Shown piece by piece: positions 8,831 through 23,800 of a DNA stretch of 64,000 nt (position 1 is its first letter; every line of letters starts with the position of its first letter). The position numbers were made by a program, and so were the translations under genes. Below the pieces are notes generated by a model. The model did no database searches and was not told the DNA's origin. It saw nothing but the letters and a program-made list of their open reading frames with translations. Origin of the DNA: Clostridium sp. AM33-3 (GTDB lineage: Bacteria > Bacillota > Clostridia > Lachnospirales > Lachnospiraceae); the NCBI RefSeq assembly GCF_003480315.1, contig NZ_QUIV01000010.1:6333-70332 (forward strand). The letters are read 5' to 3'.

Positions 8831-11800
8831 TATGACGGGAATCCAATCTTTGTGATATTTCCGCCCTTACTTGAAATATTGTAATGGGGAGTTGCAAAGA
8901 TTTTTGTGTTTCCATCCTTATCGGTAATGGTGAAGGTGTAGCGGATGAAGGTATCGTGGCCGGTTCCGCCTTCCAGGTAGAACGGAGCGCCGCTCATCCA
9001 CAGATGCCAGGTGTTCTCTCCGCCCTCGGTGGAAATATCCAGCTTATGCTGATTTCCTGCTCCCATCATGCCGCTCTGGGCCTCTCCTCCATTTTTACCT
9101 GAGTAATCAAAGGTGTACTCCATGTCTTCTTCATCGTCCACCGCTCCACCCAGGATAAAGGTATCACTGCCATTTCCAGTTCGGATGATAGTCTCTGCCA
9201 TAGTAGTTACTACGTTAATCCGGTTGTTTCCGCCCGGTACCAGAACAAACAGGCTGCCCGGGATCCGGCTGAACTGCAAGAGCGCACTGTTTGCGCCGCC
9301 TGCGATCTTCACACGGTTTCCGAAGAGATCAATCTGCTCATCCTCCATGGTGGTGGTCAGCTTCACGCTGCCCGGTGTAGCTAACGTAAACTGCTGTTTC
9401 TCAGAAGAACTTTCCATATCCAGGGAAATATCGGAAGTTTCACTCTCTGAGGTTGCCACATCCAGATTGCCGATCTGATCGGTTACGCGGACATTTACCT
9501 GATCCGCGCCGGAAAGCTTCGTGTTCTTTGCTTCCAGGCTTCCGCTGATATCCAGGGTTCCTCCGTCTGTGCGGATTTCCACGGTATCACCGGCCTGCAG
9601 ACGGTTTTTCACACTGAGGTTTCCTTCATTATCCAGAGCCAGATTTCCGGATACCACTCCGGTCATCTCATTCACGCGGGTCTTTAAGTCTGCGTTGTCC
9701 GCTTTTACAACCAGGTGATCTGCTTTCACAGTTGTACCAGCAGATGTCAGGTTTCCGGATACTTCCAGTTCCATATCTGCTGTTGCCTCTGCCTTACTCA
9801 GATTCAGGCTTCCCTGATTCTTTAAGTAAATGTTTTCTGCCGTGAGAGCTGCATTCCTGGCCTTAGTCAGAAGCACATTGTCCTTCGCGCCGATATTTCC
9901 ATCTGCCCGGAGGGAAATCTCCTCTGCTGATACATTCACGCTGTTTTCCTGATCCGGAATACCGTTTACAATATCTCCGGCAGCTGTCAGGGTGATCCGG
10001 TCAGCTGCTTTCAGACTGCCAAGCTTCAGCATGCCTTCTGCCCTACTGTCTTTTAACCAGATCTGACGGTCAGCCTCTGCATTTAAAACGCCTTCCGTCT
10101 CCGTGGTGATCCAGTGCTCTGAAGATCCGATATTTCCAATGTTTCCAGAATCATCGGCTTTCGCAGTCAGAGTAATATTGCTGCCCCGGAAGTTGGTCTG
10201 GTCTTCTTCCTCTTCTGCGAGGCCGTTTAACAGATCACCGCCGGTCACAGTAAAGGTGATGTCATTACGGTCATCCTCCGTGCCTGCTTCCACATGGCCG
10301 ATGGTAAAGGTTCCATTCACATTTCCGGTAATGGTTCCGGTCGCGTAAATATTCACCTGTTTTCCAGCCGTCATATGATTCACCGTATAGTCGCCCTGTA
10401 CATGGCTGGTAATGCTTCCGTTTTCTGCTTTGATACTCTCAATAGCAGTGCTGCGATCCATGCGTAAGAAAATGCCACCGTTTGCGGAACTTAACTCGGC
10501 AATCGGGAGAATTCCTTCGGTTCCGATATCGTGAAGGTTGATGCTGCCGTTGGCCTTTACGATCAGCGCATTCTGTGCCGGATCCGGACTCTTATCCACG
10601 ATCAGGTTAGTGGTCAGCGCTTTTTCATCCGTTCCAACAGTATCTGCTTCCAGAACAATGTTTCTGGCAGTGACATTAGCCTCAGTGTCCGTGTCTTCCA
10701 GACCATTTTCCATAGCTCCGACTGTCTTAATCTTCACGTCACTGCTGTCAGAAGAAACTTTCTTCAGTTTCAAAATCTTGCTGTTATCCTGGATATACAC
10801 GCCTGTCATGGTTTTCACCTGCAGTTCCAGTTCAGCCTCACTTCCGTAACCTTTCACTTTCAAGTAACTGGTGTCTTCCGCGATCTGCTCTGCGATCATA
10901 TCCAGTTTCTTGGTTGTTGCATGAACATCATCGTTTCCAATGCTTCCTGCAATTACCTTACCAGCTGCCTTAACCAGAATATGCTCCGGTGCAGTCAGCT
11001 GCTTCACAGTTACATTTTTCAGTGCTTCCAGCTCAATGCCCTTCTGTGCTGTCAGATGGTTTACTGTCATATCGTCCAGTACTTTCAGCCAGATACTCTC
11101 CGCTGCATCACCATCCAGTGTCGTTCCCTGTACCTTAAGCGTCCGGTCCGCGGTTCCGATGGAGCCATCCACTGCAGTCAGTTTCAGATTTTCGCCGGTC
11201 ACATCTGCCTGATCTCCATCTTCAGTTCCGGTCATGCCATTTGCCGTGATCTGAATGTCGGATCCGGCTTTAACTCTGCCGATGGATAAAATTCCGCTCT
11301 CTCCTGTGTTGTCTAAGTAGATGCTTCCGTTTTCTGCGGCCGCAGTGATGGAGGTTACCTGGGTCTTTAATGGACTTTCTGCGGTTCCAATGCTGCCGTT
11401 TGTACTGGTTAAGTCAGCGTCTGCTGCGATCACAGTTGCTGCGGTGTTCTTGCCGATGATGCTGCCTGCTGTCTTAAAGACGATATTACCTGCCGCCTTT
11501 AACTGTCCCAGGTTTACATTTCCGGTCAGATCGGTCAGATAAATGCTGCTCCTATCTGACACTGCGCTGAGAGTGCTGTTTCCTGCTTCCACATTCATCA
11601 CTTTATCGGTGTTTCCGATACTTCCTGTGGTTGCGTGAAGAAGTATGCTGGATGCGGTGATCGCTGCGGTAGTTCCGTCTGCTTCATTTGCAATACTTCC
11701 AGCTGTCAGGGAAACCGTACCGTTATTTCTGCTGCTTGTGATATTCTTCACATAGGCTGTGCCCTGCTGTGTTACATAGATATCACCCATGGAAATGATT

Positions 11801-14800
11801 TCCATATTGCCGGAAATATTAGTTCTTAAGTTCTGATCTGCCGTTCCCACTGCACTGCTCTTTAAGATCCGAAGAGCGTCTGCCTTGATGTTGATGTCTG
11901 AGTCAAGTGCCTTCACTGCCTTGTCAGTGCTGATCTCTACCACACCATCGGAAGTGATGGAGCCAATGGCCAGCTCCCGGTTCTTTGCTTCAAGATAGAT
12001 TGCTCCGGTGCTGTTTGCCGCAGTGTTGAATCCCTTCGTTCCAACCGATACACGAATCGGATCTGCGGAAGTACCAAAGTTCTTTGTTATCTGAACGGAC
12101 ATGCCAGCCGCGCTCAGATCCACACTCTGGTTTCCTTGTCTTGTTACAGTGCCGGCCACCAGAGTCAGGTCATCACCAGCAGTGATGGTTTCTGTCAGAT
12201 TGACGTCCACATCCGCATTGCCAAGACCGCGGATTTCTGCATCATTCCTGGCATTGATGCTTCCAAGATCATATGTGCCGAGACTGTCATACTCGTACTC
12301 AACGGTCTTACCCTGAGTCATATCAGTTATATCCTGGGTTTTCTCAACGGATTTTACCGTTACACCAACATACTGATTCTTCGTTTCATCATAGGTAATG
12401 TAATCATATTCCTTAATTACCGTTTCAGATTTTACTACTTCATACTTCTTTGTATCCTTGTTGTAACGGATCTGATCATACTCACCTGCATCAGCACTTC
12501 CCTCTGCTGATTTGTAAATCAAAGTGACCTCATCATCCACTAGCCAGAAGGTCTTCGAAAGCTGATCTGTGTAAGTTCCATCAGCCAATGTTTTCAGATA
12601 CCGGATTGCATCGTCGCTTCCCAGTGTCATGATCTGCGCCTGACCATTGATCACAACTTTTACCTCACCAGTAAAGTTGCCAGCTTCATCAGTCAGATAC
12701 TCCGCTGACCGATCCAGTTTCTGATAATTCACATTTCCATCCCTATCTGTGGTTACCAGATAATACTCAAAACCTGTGGTGTCATACCGCTCTTCTACAT
12801 GTTTTCCATCTGCTTCCTGATATTCGGTTGTACATGCGGAATCTGTATAATACCTGGTCTTCCACTCACCATTGGCATCTAATTCCGTTTTCTCATACAA
12901 TGTCTGAGAAATTTCCTGTACTGCCCTGGTGCTTGCTGACACAATATTCAATGCAGTATTCACAGATTCTGTGGTTGTATAGGTCTGTTTTCCAGTTACC
13001 GGATCTTCAACCAGAACACCAACCAGCAGCTTCGGCAGAGCCATGATCAGGCGTACATTCCTGCAGTTAACAGACTGAATCAGAGCCTTATCTACGTTTC
13101 TGATCTTCGCTGCTGCTGCGTTTGCTGCCTTCTCTGCTTCTGCTGTCGTTGTTCCCTGGACTTCAATATAGCGTTTCAGTCCAACCTGGAGATAAACATT
13201 GCCTGCTGCATCCACAATCAGTTCCGGACGTTTCAGACTATTATCATCATTGCCCGTTACAAACAGATTTACATGAAGCGGTCTGCCATCAGTTCCTACA
13301 TTTTCAGCATTTTGAATATTGAGCTTTGCTACATCGAGTTTCGCATTATCTCCAAAGTATACGCTGCCTCGCTGTCCATTGAACAGAACATTTAAGACTG
13401 CTGTGTAATAGGAGAACCATCCATCAAAGGTTACATTCTTTCCGGTATTGGTTGTAATGGTTACTTCTGGCTGATTGGTGTTATCCACCACATCATCCAT
13501 CACAAACTTGGAATAATCACTGCAAAGGATGGTGTACGCGCAGCTGTCTGCATCGTACTCTGCTAAAAGATCGATATTTTTCAAAATCAGATTCTTCGCA
13601 GAGTTGTTGGTAATATTTAATCTGGTGATCACATTGTTGCTGTGAATCTTCACGGTTCCGCTTACTTTGCCATAGAGTGACTCAATCTTTAAGCTTCCGT
13701 TTGCCTTGGAACTGAAAGATTTGATGATGACATTGTCATCATTCTTCTCATAGGTTACATCGCTGTTCGCAATATTTCCATTTTCGTCAATGACAATATT
13801 TACGTCCGCATTGCTTCCATAATAGATATTACCATTTAAGATTACGTTGTTTTCAGATTTGTATTCCCCGTTTTCCTTCTTATCGGTTGCACTCTGGAGA
13901 ATCTTTTCTACTACAATCTCCTCTACCCAGGTGATGACCTTCACGATTGTCTTTGTAATCCACTTGACGATCTTATTCAGAGGCCACGGAAGCTTTTTAC
14001 AAATCTTTTCGGAAACCTTTTCAATGACATTCTTGGTTCTGGTAACAGTCTGTTTGATAAATTCCGTTACCGTTTCTGCCTTATACTCTGCTTTCTTTGT
14101 ATAAGACACTTCGCTCTCGCTCTTTGCTGCCGCGCCAATGGCGATATCCTTTGCGTTCATGGAAGAATCACTTCCGTAAATTTCTACATTGCCATAGACT
14201 TTTGTGTTATTGGTTGCTGTAGAAATGACAGAACCAGTACCGCCTGCGGTATAGCCATAGCTGTAAGCATTGGTATAAATATCATTGGTCGAAATTGCAT
14301 ACAGAGTCAGTGTCTGACCTGCGTGCAGCCTTACGTTGGTGCCAGTTACTTTTGCGTTTGCTGTCACATTTACCGTCGCGTTTGGCTTAGACTGGGTATT
14401 GATGATAGAACCAGTCTCGGAATATGCCGATGCATATGCGTAAATCCGGCCGATCACTGCCTGAATATCCAGTTTTTTCGCCGCTGACAACTCTGTGTAA
14501 CTTCCAAGATTGATCAGCGAATTGATGGTCATCCTGTTCACGACATCGGTGGAAATGTGGCTGAGGCCATCTACGGTAAATTTAATTCTGCTGTAAACCT
14601 TCGCTTCTGTATTGGTACTTGTTCCAATAAATACATCTCCGGACTGTGCATTCACTGACGCATGGCTGCCGGAAATTCCATTTAAGAACTCTGCCACTGC
14701 ATTGGCTGTAGTGGTTGCCTCTGCCTTTACGTTGGTTCCTGCTGCCACTCCGCCAGCTCCGCCGTAAGCGGTTAAGTTGGAAGTAATGTCTTTCGCTGAC

Positions 14801-17800
14801 GCATAAATCTTAATATTGCCCTTATTTGCCAGAATCGCGGACGGATAAATCTTAACCCGTACATCATCGGTCACATTCTGAATTGCCTTCGCGACACCTT
14901 TGGCAATGATTGCGCCTGCGATTGCAGTTGCGTAACCTTTATAAGAGTTATTGGATGCCGCGATGATCACAATTGCGTCACCATCCTGATCTGCATCGAT
15001 TGCTGTCAGCTTGCTTCCGCTTCCCACTTCTGCGTAAGTCTGATTATTTACCGTGGTATCATCGCTGACGTCATTGGCTGATCCGCCAAATGCTCCGGAA
15101 GATGCCGTCGCTGTGGTGTCTTTGTTGATGCTTGCGGCTGCCTGGATCAGGATATTCTGTGCGGTAATGGTACTTCCGGTTACTCTTGCAGTAGTCTTAT
15201 TGGTAATCTTCGTGGTGATCTTAGTCAGACCGCCTGCCGCAAAGCCCGCTGCACTGTGTCCGGATGCATTGCCATTTACATCATGCTCATCCTGTGCTAT
15301 TGCAGATGCCGCTCCATTCGCTGTGATGGTACTGTTTGCAATCTCAGCTGTGGTTGTAATATCTTCTGTGATTTCCAGGTTCTGTGCAGTTCCGGCTGCC
15401 AGAAGTCCGCCTGCGGTTCCTTTGGCAGTTCCTTTTACAGTTCCGCTGTAATCTGCCAGAACGGAGACGTTTCTTGCATTGATAATGGTTGTTCCGGTGA
15501 TCTGTGCAATAGTCTTGAAGGTATTTTCGATCTTCACCGTAACACCACCCACTGCCGCGCCACCAGCTGCCGCTAAGCCTGCTCCGTTACCGGTTAAACT
15601 TCCGTTGGCTTTGCTGAGTACCAGGGCGTCCTCTGTCAGTGTCAGAGTTGCATTAGTTACTTCCGCAGTTGCACTGCCGTCTACAATGATTTCCGAAGAT
15701 GCACCGGAACCACTTACCAGACCACTGGCTGCTCCTGCATATGCATTGGATTCCAGATTGCCGGCTTTGCTATAAGATTCATCGTCATTTACATTAAACA
15801 ATGCCCGTACTCTTATATTCTTAGCCTGAATCTTGCCGCCCGTAACAGCCGCCAGCACAACCGGTTTTACTGTCAGTCTGGCAATCGCCGCCTGAACAGA
15901 TCCGCCTACTGCTGCTGACAAACCATACGCATTTGCTGTTGCAGTTAAAATACTGTGGGCCAGAATATCGTAAGTACCCTTTGATGCTGTTACATTGGCT
16001 CCACTTGCTACTTTTGTTGTATTTCCTACCTCTACAAGTGCAAGAGTCACAGATCCTGTTGCTCCATAACCTACACCTGCTGCTGTGGTGGTTGCTGTAG
16101 AGGTAATATTCTGATTTGCATTCAGTTTCACATTGCCATTGATAGATGCCAAACTGCTGCCGCTAAGTACTTCTACGATGGTTGTTCCAGTTACTTTTAA
16201 TCTGGCTGCTGCCATTCCAGCGGATGCCCATCCACCAGCATAACCATCTGCTGTTGGATTTGCATTGATGATTAACCGTGCTGATACATGAACTCCGGAC
16301 TTACCATTTAAAGAACCGGTGCTTCCGATCAGAACTTTCGTCGTTCCGGTCACATCCATGTAAGCTACGGCTGCGCCCAGTCCGATGACTCCTGCGGAAC
16401 CTGCTGCCGCCTTAAACGCATTGCTGGTAATCTGGTTCTCTGCGTTGATGGTTACGGTGCCACTTGCATTGATAGTTCCGTTGATCTCCACCTGAACCGT
16501 GCCATTTAAGATTGCGATAGCCACCGCACCGCCTGCTGCCAGTGCACCTCCAGATACAGAACCTGCATATGCGGTTACTGCGGTTGTTTCTGCTGCTTTG
16601 ATATTGGCGTTGCCTGTTAAGGTGATCACAGTTCCAGAACCGATTCTCGCCGTTGTTGCATTGGCAGTTTCTCCTGTGAAGTAACCTGTGATATCCAGTT
16701 TCAGGCTTTCGTCAGTCAAACCATTGGCATTATTCAGAGCCTCGTTAATGCTGCTCTGGCTATTGGAACTTACGTTGTTCGTGTCATCACGCTTCATAGC
16801 CGTCTTTGCATCATCACTCTGCTTGCTGCCAACCAGAATTACCAGTACACTGCCGGATACAGCGCCGACACCTGCGGAACCTGCAACTACATAAGACGTA
16901 ATGTCCCGTTTAGAGTTTGCTGTCAGATTCAGGTTCACTGCTGTAATACTGCCGTTTGTTCCAATCTCTGCCAGAACAGTGTTCTTGAAGATCAGAACTG
17001 CTGCTGCACCGCCCACAGCTGTTCCACCGCCAGATACGGTACCTGCTGTCATGTCAATGGTTACAATATCTTCTGCCTGAACGGTTAAATCACCGCTCAG
17101 ATTGATGGTTACGTTGTTTCCGATTCTTGCGGTTGTATCTGCATTGGCAATGATCAGGATCAGGGATCCGCCCACTGCAGTGCTTCCGCCAGTTGCTGCT
17201 GCCACCACACCGGTGATAGTTTCTTTGGATTGTGCATTCACATTCAGAGAACCGGCTTGGATGGATGTGTCATCCAGCACTTCCGCCTTGGTATGGCTCT
17301 TGAAGATGATGCTTGCTCCTGCGCCGCCCACTGCGACTGCGCCGCCAGATACGGATGCCGCACCGGAAGTAATGTACTGCCAGTTGATGGCTTTTACATT
17401 GACTGCTGCTGTACCTGCCTCAATAGTTCCGCCAAGCTGGCTGGTTACGGTATTCTCTGTGTAGAGAACGGATGCGCTTCCCGCGCCGCCTGCCAGGCCA
17501 CCTGCTAAACTGGTTGTCAGCAAGAATACATTGTTATCGCTGACTGCCAGGACGTCAACCCCACCCGGTGCATAAACCATACCATTTAAGATGGCCTCTA
17601 CAGTCTTCTTTAAATAAGTCACTACGATGGTTCCAGTTGCTCCTGCGATACCGACTGCCGCACCACCGGCTGCCGTGTCAGCCTCCGTGGAATCCATGGC
17701 GATGACTTTCACGCTGGATGCGGATGTCTTCTGTTCCCGGTTTGCTTTTACCTTCTGGTTGATCTGCGCGCCCTGTTCTACTTTTGCCCGTACTACCGTA

Positions 17801-20800
17801 TCGGAAACAACTGTAGTAGAAGCAATGGATCCCGCTGCGCCAGTACCAGCAGAACCAGAAGCAGTGATTGCCATCAGATTATTGGTGTTAAATGCTCCGA
17901 TGAGAACGCCGTACTGAGTCGCTTTCTTGCGGTTTCTCTTCCGGTCGCCATCATTGCCATCTAACTCGCCGGTATAGAAAGTAATACCTGTCGTTCCATA
18001 AGCATCTAACTGAGCCAGTTTTCCAACCAATGCCTGAACCGTATTGCTTGCTTTCACAACCGCTACACCTGCCGCGCCGCTGACGGATACTCCGGTTGCG
18101 CTGATGGCAGTATTGGCTGATCCTGCAATCACATACAGATTCTGGTTATCTTCTGCCCAGATTGCGATGCTGCCGTTTGCAGTCAGAACGGTGGCTGCCG
18201 TATTGGCTTTCACCTCTGCTGTAGTCCCATTCTTTATGATGATCGTAGAAACTGCTCCGTTCACAGCACCCGTTGGTGTTGCACCAGCTGCCGCACCGGC
18301 ACTGACTACAACTACCACATAAGCTTCATCACTGATTGCCTTGATGATGATATTTCTTCCGCTGGTTAATACTGCGCCTTCATCTACATAGGCGCTGGTC
18401 ACCTTCCGGAAGGTAATGGTGTCGTTGGAGATGCCTGCACTGACTGTGCCGCTGGCAGCTATATTACCTGCCACATCCTGAATGGAAGTGGTATCCACTG
18501 CGATCACCAGAATATCACCATTGTTCTTTGTTGTAACTTTGGCATTCTTTCCGATCCATGCTTTGGTCTCACTGCCAAATACTAATACATTGACAGAACC
18601 AACTACCGATACGGCTCCGCTTGCTGCTCCGCTGACTACCCAGCTGCGGATCTTCTGGGAAGATTTCGCACCTACTAAAACACCAGACTGAGCAGACTCA
18701 TTGGACTTAGAAGACACATAATCGATCGTCGTATCCTTATCATTTAAGTTCTTATAATTCTTATTTACATCAGAAGTTGCTGTGCCGTCTACAAATTGTA
18801 CTTTTCCTCTGTTTGCATTGGCAGTAACGATTGCACCATTGCCAACGTAAGCATGTGTCTTGTTAGAGAAAATGATCACATTGGTAGCCACACCAATTCC
18901 TGCTGCGCCACCGCCGCTTACGCTTCCGTTGATCACCCGGATGTCCTGAGCACTTTCTGCCAGAACGATCACGTTGCCATCTGCGTATACGTTTGCATTC
19001 GGTGCGATATAAGCAGCTGCCTGCTCGCCAGCTTTGATGACTGTGATGGTTCCTGCCACGGATGCAGAACCAGCTGCACCACCGCCGCTGGAAATGAAGT
19101 TCGGAATCTCTAAAATATTCTGTGCGTGAACTTTGACATTTCCTTTATCAGCTCTTACCGTACCGCCAAGTCTTGCCTCAGCAGTGCCGTTGATGATCGC
19201 CAGATTCATGGAGATACCAACGGATGCTGTGCCGCTTCCGCCTGCTGCTCCTGCAATTGCGTCTAACTTTGTCTTTTCTGTTGCTTCTACAGTAACATCG
19301 CCGTCTGTTGCGGTTGTGGAACCACCATCGCCAATGCCTGCATATGTCTTATCATCTACAGAAGCACTGGTAAAGTATCCGCTGATCAGAGACTTGTTCT
19401 CTTCTTTCAGTCCGGTGATGATGCTATTTGCCTCATCCACATACTGATTATTCTGGTCGCCAGCGCCAACTGTCTGACCATAACCATGATTTACTGCCGC
19501 CTGGCCACGCTTTGATGCTTCATCACTTGCTTTGTCAGAAGAATTACCGCCGCCGTTTGTATTGGCCTTGTTGGCGTCGCTGTCTGTAGTTGCAGCACCA
19601 ATGGAAAGTACCAGAATGCTTCCGTTGACACTTGCAGTTCCGCCTGCGCCTGCCATGACAGCTTTCGCTGTAATGCCGCGGTCTGACGCTGCCTGAACTA
19701 AGATTGCCTTTGCAAGCACTGTACAATTGTTGCCAATCATTGCAGTTACGGTATTGCGGTAAATCGCAACTTCAATCGCTGCTCCGATTGCCGCAGTTCC
19801 GCCAACAGTTACATTACCTGTCTTCAAATTCAGGCTGGTTGCATCTTCTGCTTTTACTGTGATCGTTCCATTCTCTGCTTTCAGAGTACATCCGTTTCCA
19901 ACAATTGCCTGTGTGGTCACATTCATGACTAACACTGCGAAGGAACCGTTCACGGCTGCTGTTCCGCCTGCGCCCGCACCAATCACCGTCATATCGATGG
20001 TTTCTTTGGATACTGCACAGATCAGAATATCGCCACTTGCTGCAATTAAGGTTGCACCTGGACGAACCTCTGCAAGAGTTTTGCCCTTGAATACGATGGT
20101 TCCCACAGATGCGCCTGCTGCCGCCGTTCCGCCGCCCTGAATGGATGTTGCGGAAAGCTGCAGGTACTGATTGGACTCTGCCTGAATGGTAATAGTTCCA
20201 GCTTTTAAGGTTCCGCCAACACTTGCGGTTGTAGTATCCTGAAGAACGATAACCGATACGGTTGCTCCCACACCGGCGGTTCCGCCTGCTGCTGCGCCAA
20301 TGACATTGGCGTAAATCTGATTGTCGGAATGAGCCAGAACTACAATTGCATTTTCTGCAAAGATCTGTACTCCATCACCAATTCTTGCTGTGGTTTCTTT
20401 AATTCCTGTGTAGACAACCACTGCACCGGAGACACCTGCTGTTCCGCCGCCTGACGCCGCACCACCCGAGACACTTTCTACGGTGTCATTGGATGCGATG
20501 ACATGAACGCCGGACTGCTGATGCGCTCCCTGACGGCTGCCCTGATTTATTCTGGCATTTGCATTGATAACCGCCTGGGCTTTCGCCTTTTCTACTACTG
20601 TTACTGTTGCAATGCCGACACCTGCGCTGGATCCGCCTGCTCCGGTAACTGCGATCGCGTGAATATTGGTTGTGTTGAAAGCACCAATGATGATGCCGTT
20701 GATGGTCATCTGGTTATGTTTTCCGCGTCTGGAAACCACATTGCCGCTGGTGCTGTCTGTTGTAATTGTCAGCTTGCCAAAATTACCGCTGACACTGTTC

Positions 20801-23800
20801 TTGCCAAGAGCATCCAGTGCAGCGCCAATTCCTGCTTCTGCCCATGTTCTGTGAGTATCCGTAATCACAATCACACCTGCGCCAACACCTGCGCTTCCAG
20901 CGCTGATTGCTGCAGAACCTGCTCCGGAGAGGATGGTCTGCTCTGCTTCTGCGGTTACCTGGATACTGCCATCTGCAGAAATCACAGTTTCTGATGCGTC
21001 TGCGTTCTCATTGTTGCTGTCTGGAGTTCCGATCAGCGCGAATACGTTCTGTTTTGCTACAATCACTGCTACAGAACCATTCACTGCCGCACTGGAACCA
21101 CCGGCAGCTCCGATCACCAGATCCACCAGAGTATCATCACTCTTTGCAGAAACGATCACGTTGCCGCTATTGCTGGTGGTAATCTTTGTTCCCTTGCCAA
21201 CACCTGCGTAAATCAGTCCCCGATATACGATAGTGTCGATGGAAGCTCCAACAGCTGCACCACTGGTAGATAATCCCAGGCTGCCAACGATATCAATGAT
21301 ATCGGTACTGCCCAGAGCAATGATCTGTACATCGCCGTTGGCATTGATCACGGAATTCTTACCAACCACTGACTTCACCGTGTCCCCGACAACTACCACT
21401 GCTGCAGAACCGGTTACCGTTGTTCCGCCTGCGGATACGCCGCCGCTGATGACGATGTTGATAAATTTCTTATCTGATGCTGCTGTTACAGCTACATTGT
21501 TTCCATAGATCGTTGCATGGTCACCAATCAGTGCCTGAGTCTTTCCATCTGCAATCACATCTGCATTGGAAAGTCCAACTGCTGCACCGCTTGCAGAACC
21601 GGCAAATCCGCCAGCCAGAACCACGTTGATCATGGAATCTTTCGCTGATACAGTTACATTGCCGCGGCTATTTGCGTTACCGATCTGTGTATAATCGCCA
21701 ATCTTCGCCATAACATCGTTGCTGATGACGATGACGCCGATGGAACCAGATACGGATGCGCTCTTGCCGCCGCCTAAACCAATGACAAAAATATAATTCT
21801 TTTCTGTCGCATCTGCACTTACAGTCAATCCGCCAGGAGCGATAATCGCTGCATAATCACTGCTGGTTCCGTCTGCGATCTCTGCCAGAACCTTCTTTAA
21901 GAATACGTTCACCTGTACAGAACCGCCGACACCGGATTTTCCGCTGCTGATTGCCGCGCCGCCGGAAACGATCACGATGACAGTCTTGCTGTTTGCAGTT
22001 ACAGACATCGCATTGACGTTATAAGTTCCGGTTCCAGCTCTTGCAACGGTACTGCCCCTGATCACATTGACTGCCGGGCTGACTGCTGCTGCCACACCAT
22101 TGCTTCCAGCTGCCGCGCCATTGACAATCACTGCCACGATGGTCTCTTCGCTGTCTGCACTTACGGTTAAGTTTCCGCCAGCCGTAATGTTTGCGCCATT
22201 GCCGATCTGTGCCAGAGTATTGGTATTGACCACGATCACGCTGACAGAAGCACCGATTCCATGTCCGCCAGATGCCGCGATACCGCCGGTAATTCCGGTA
22301 TAGCCAAGTCTGGATGCTGCGGTTAATTTTACGTTACCCTTCGTTTTAATGGTTGCGTTTTTGCCAATCTCTGCGGTTACGCTGTTTCCATTTACGAAAA
22401 TGTTAACAACACCTTCTCCCGCAGCCTGTGTTCCATTGCCTGACTTGGAAGAAGAAGCCGCTGCTGCTACCAGAATCGAAGTCAGATCCAGTTCACCGGA
22501 TGCGCTGATGGTCACATCACCATTCCATGATCCGCCATTTGCTCCTGTCACTGTGGAACCATCACCGAGGCCTGCATTCACCTTCGAATTGTGAATGATG
22601 GTATTGATGCCAACACCGGCACTCTTGCTGCCGCCATATGCCACGGAACCTGCGATGGTCACTGCATTTACTTTGGAAGCTGCTTTGACGGTCAGACCAT
22701 CGGTCAGAATCAAAGTTACATTCTTGCCAACCAGTGCTGCCACATAATCATTGATCACCAGAACCGTAAAGGAACCTGCTCCGGTAAATTTTGTATTTTC
22801 TGTAGAAGCTGCGCCACCGACTGCTTCCAGGTAGTAGTTATTATTGGAAAGAAGATTCCAGAGATCCTTTACTACACTGGCAAGATCAGATAATTTCAGG
22901 TCTTCAGAACTCTGTGTATCATCGGTTGTATTGATCTCAACCTTGCCATCTTTGATCTGGGTGGAGCCAGTTTTGATCACGCCGTTGATCTTGATGTTTC
23001 CGCCAATATCATCAGCCTTGGCACTTACCTGCTGTTTCTCTGCCTTGACCAGAAGACTCTTTGCTGTGATCTGCGCATTGTCACCGATCTCTGCAGTTGT
23101 CTTGTTGTTCACATAGATCATGGCGTAAGCGCCACCGACTCCTGCCTTGGAATCAGAGTTTCCATTGGAACCACTGGTCTTTCCGCTGCCATTCTGCTCG
23201 TTGAACCGGCTGTCTGTTAAGGATGCGCCCCATGCCCGGGCTGCCAGTTTACTCTGCTCAATGGCTTCTACGGTCATGTTTCCGTTCGAATAAATGATTA
23301 CGCCATTTCCAACACTAGCGTTTGTCTCCGCATTGGATACAATTACAGCTACCGCGCCTGCTACTGCAAAGCCTCCGCTTCCGCCGCTTCCTGCACCGGC
23401 GATAGCTTCCGCACCAAGTCTGGTCTTGTAATCATCATCCATGTTATGTCTGGTAACTGCCTGAATCAGGATCTCACCAACCGATGTTCCGCTGGTTCCA
23501 AGATTACCAGTCAGCTGTGCCACTGTCTTGCTGTTATTGATGACAACTGCCACGCCCAGAGCAATCGAATTCTTTTTAGAAACGGCCGCTCCGGTTGCCA
23601 GCATCTCAAAGTTGTCAAGGTTCTCTGCTTTGATGGTAACTGTTTTAGCCTTCTTCACAGTACCGGATACTCTTGTGCTTACATCGTGGGATACGATGGA
23701 AACGCCGACTGCTGCTGCCACGGATACCGGATTTTCCTGATTGGTTGTGGTTCCGGTCTTGCCGCTCTGAGCATCCTTCTTTGCATTTGCCGCATTGGCT

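Noticed and set aside
8467..9100. LPXTG sortase anchor at the C-terminus of the giant protein
   Set aside because: No LPXTG-like motif, hydrophobic helix or basic tail; the end is a wall-binding aromatic repeat module.
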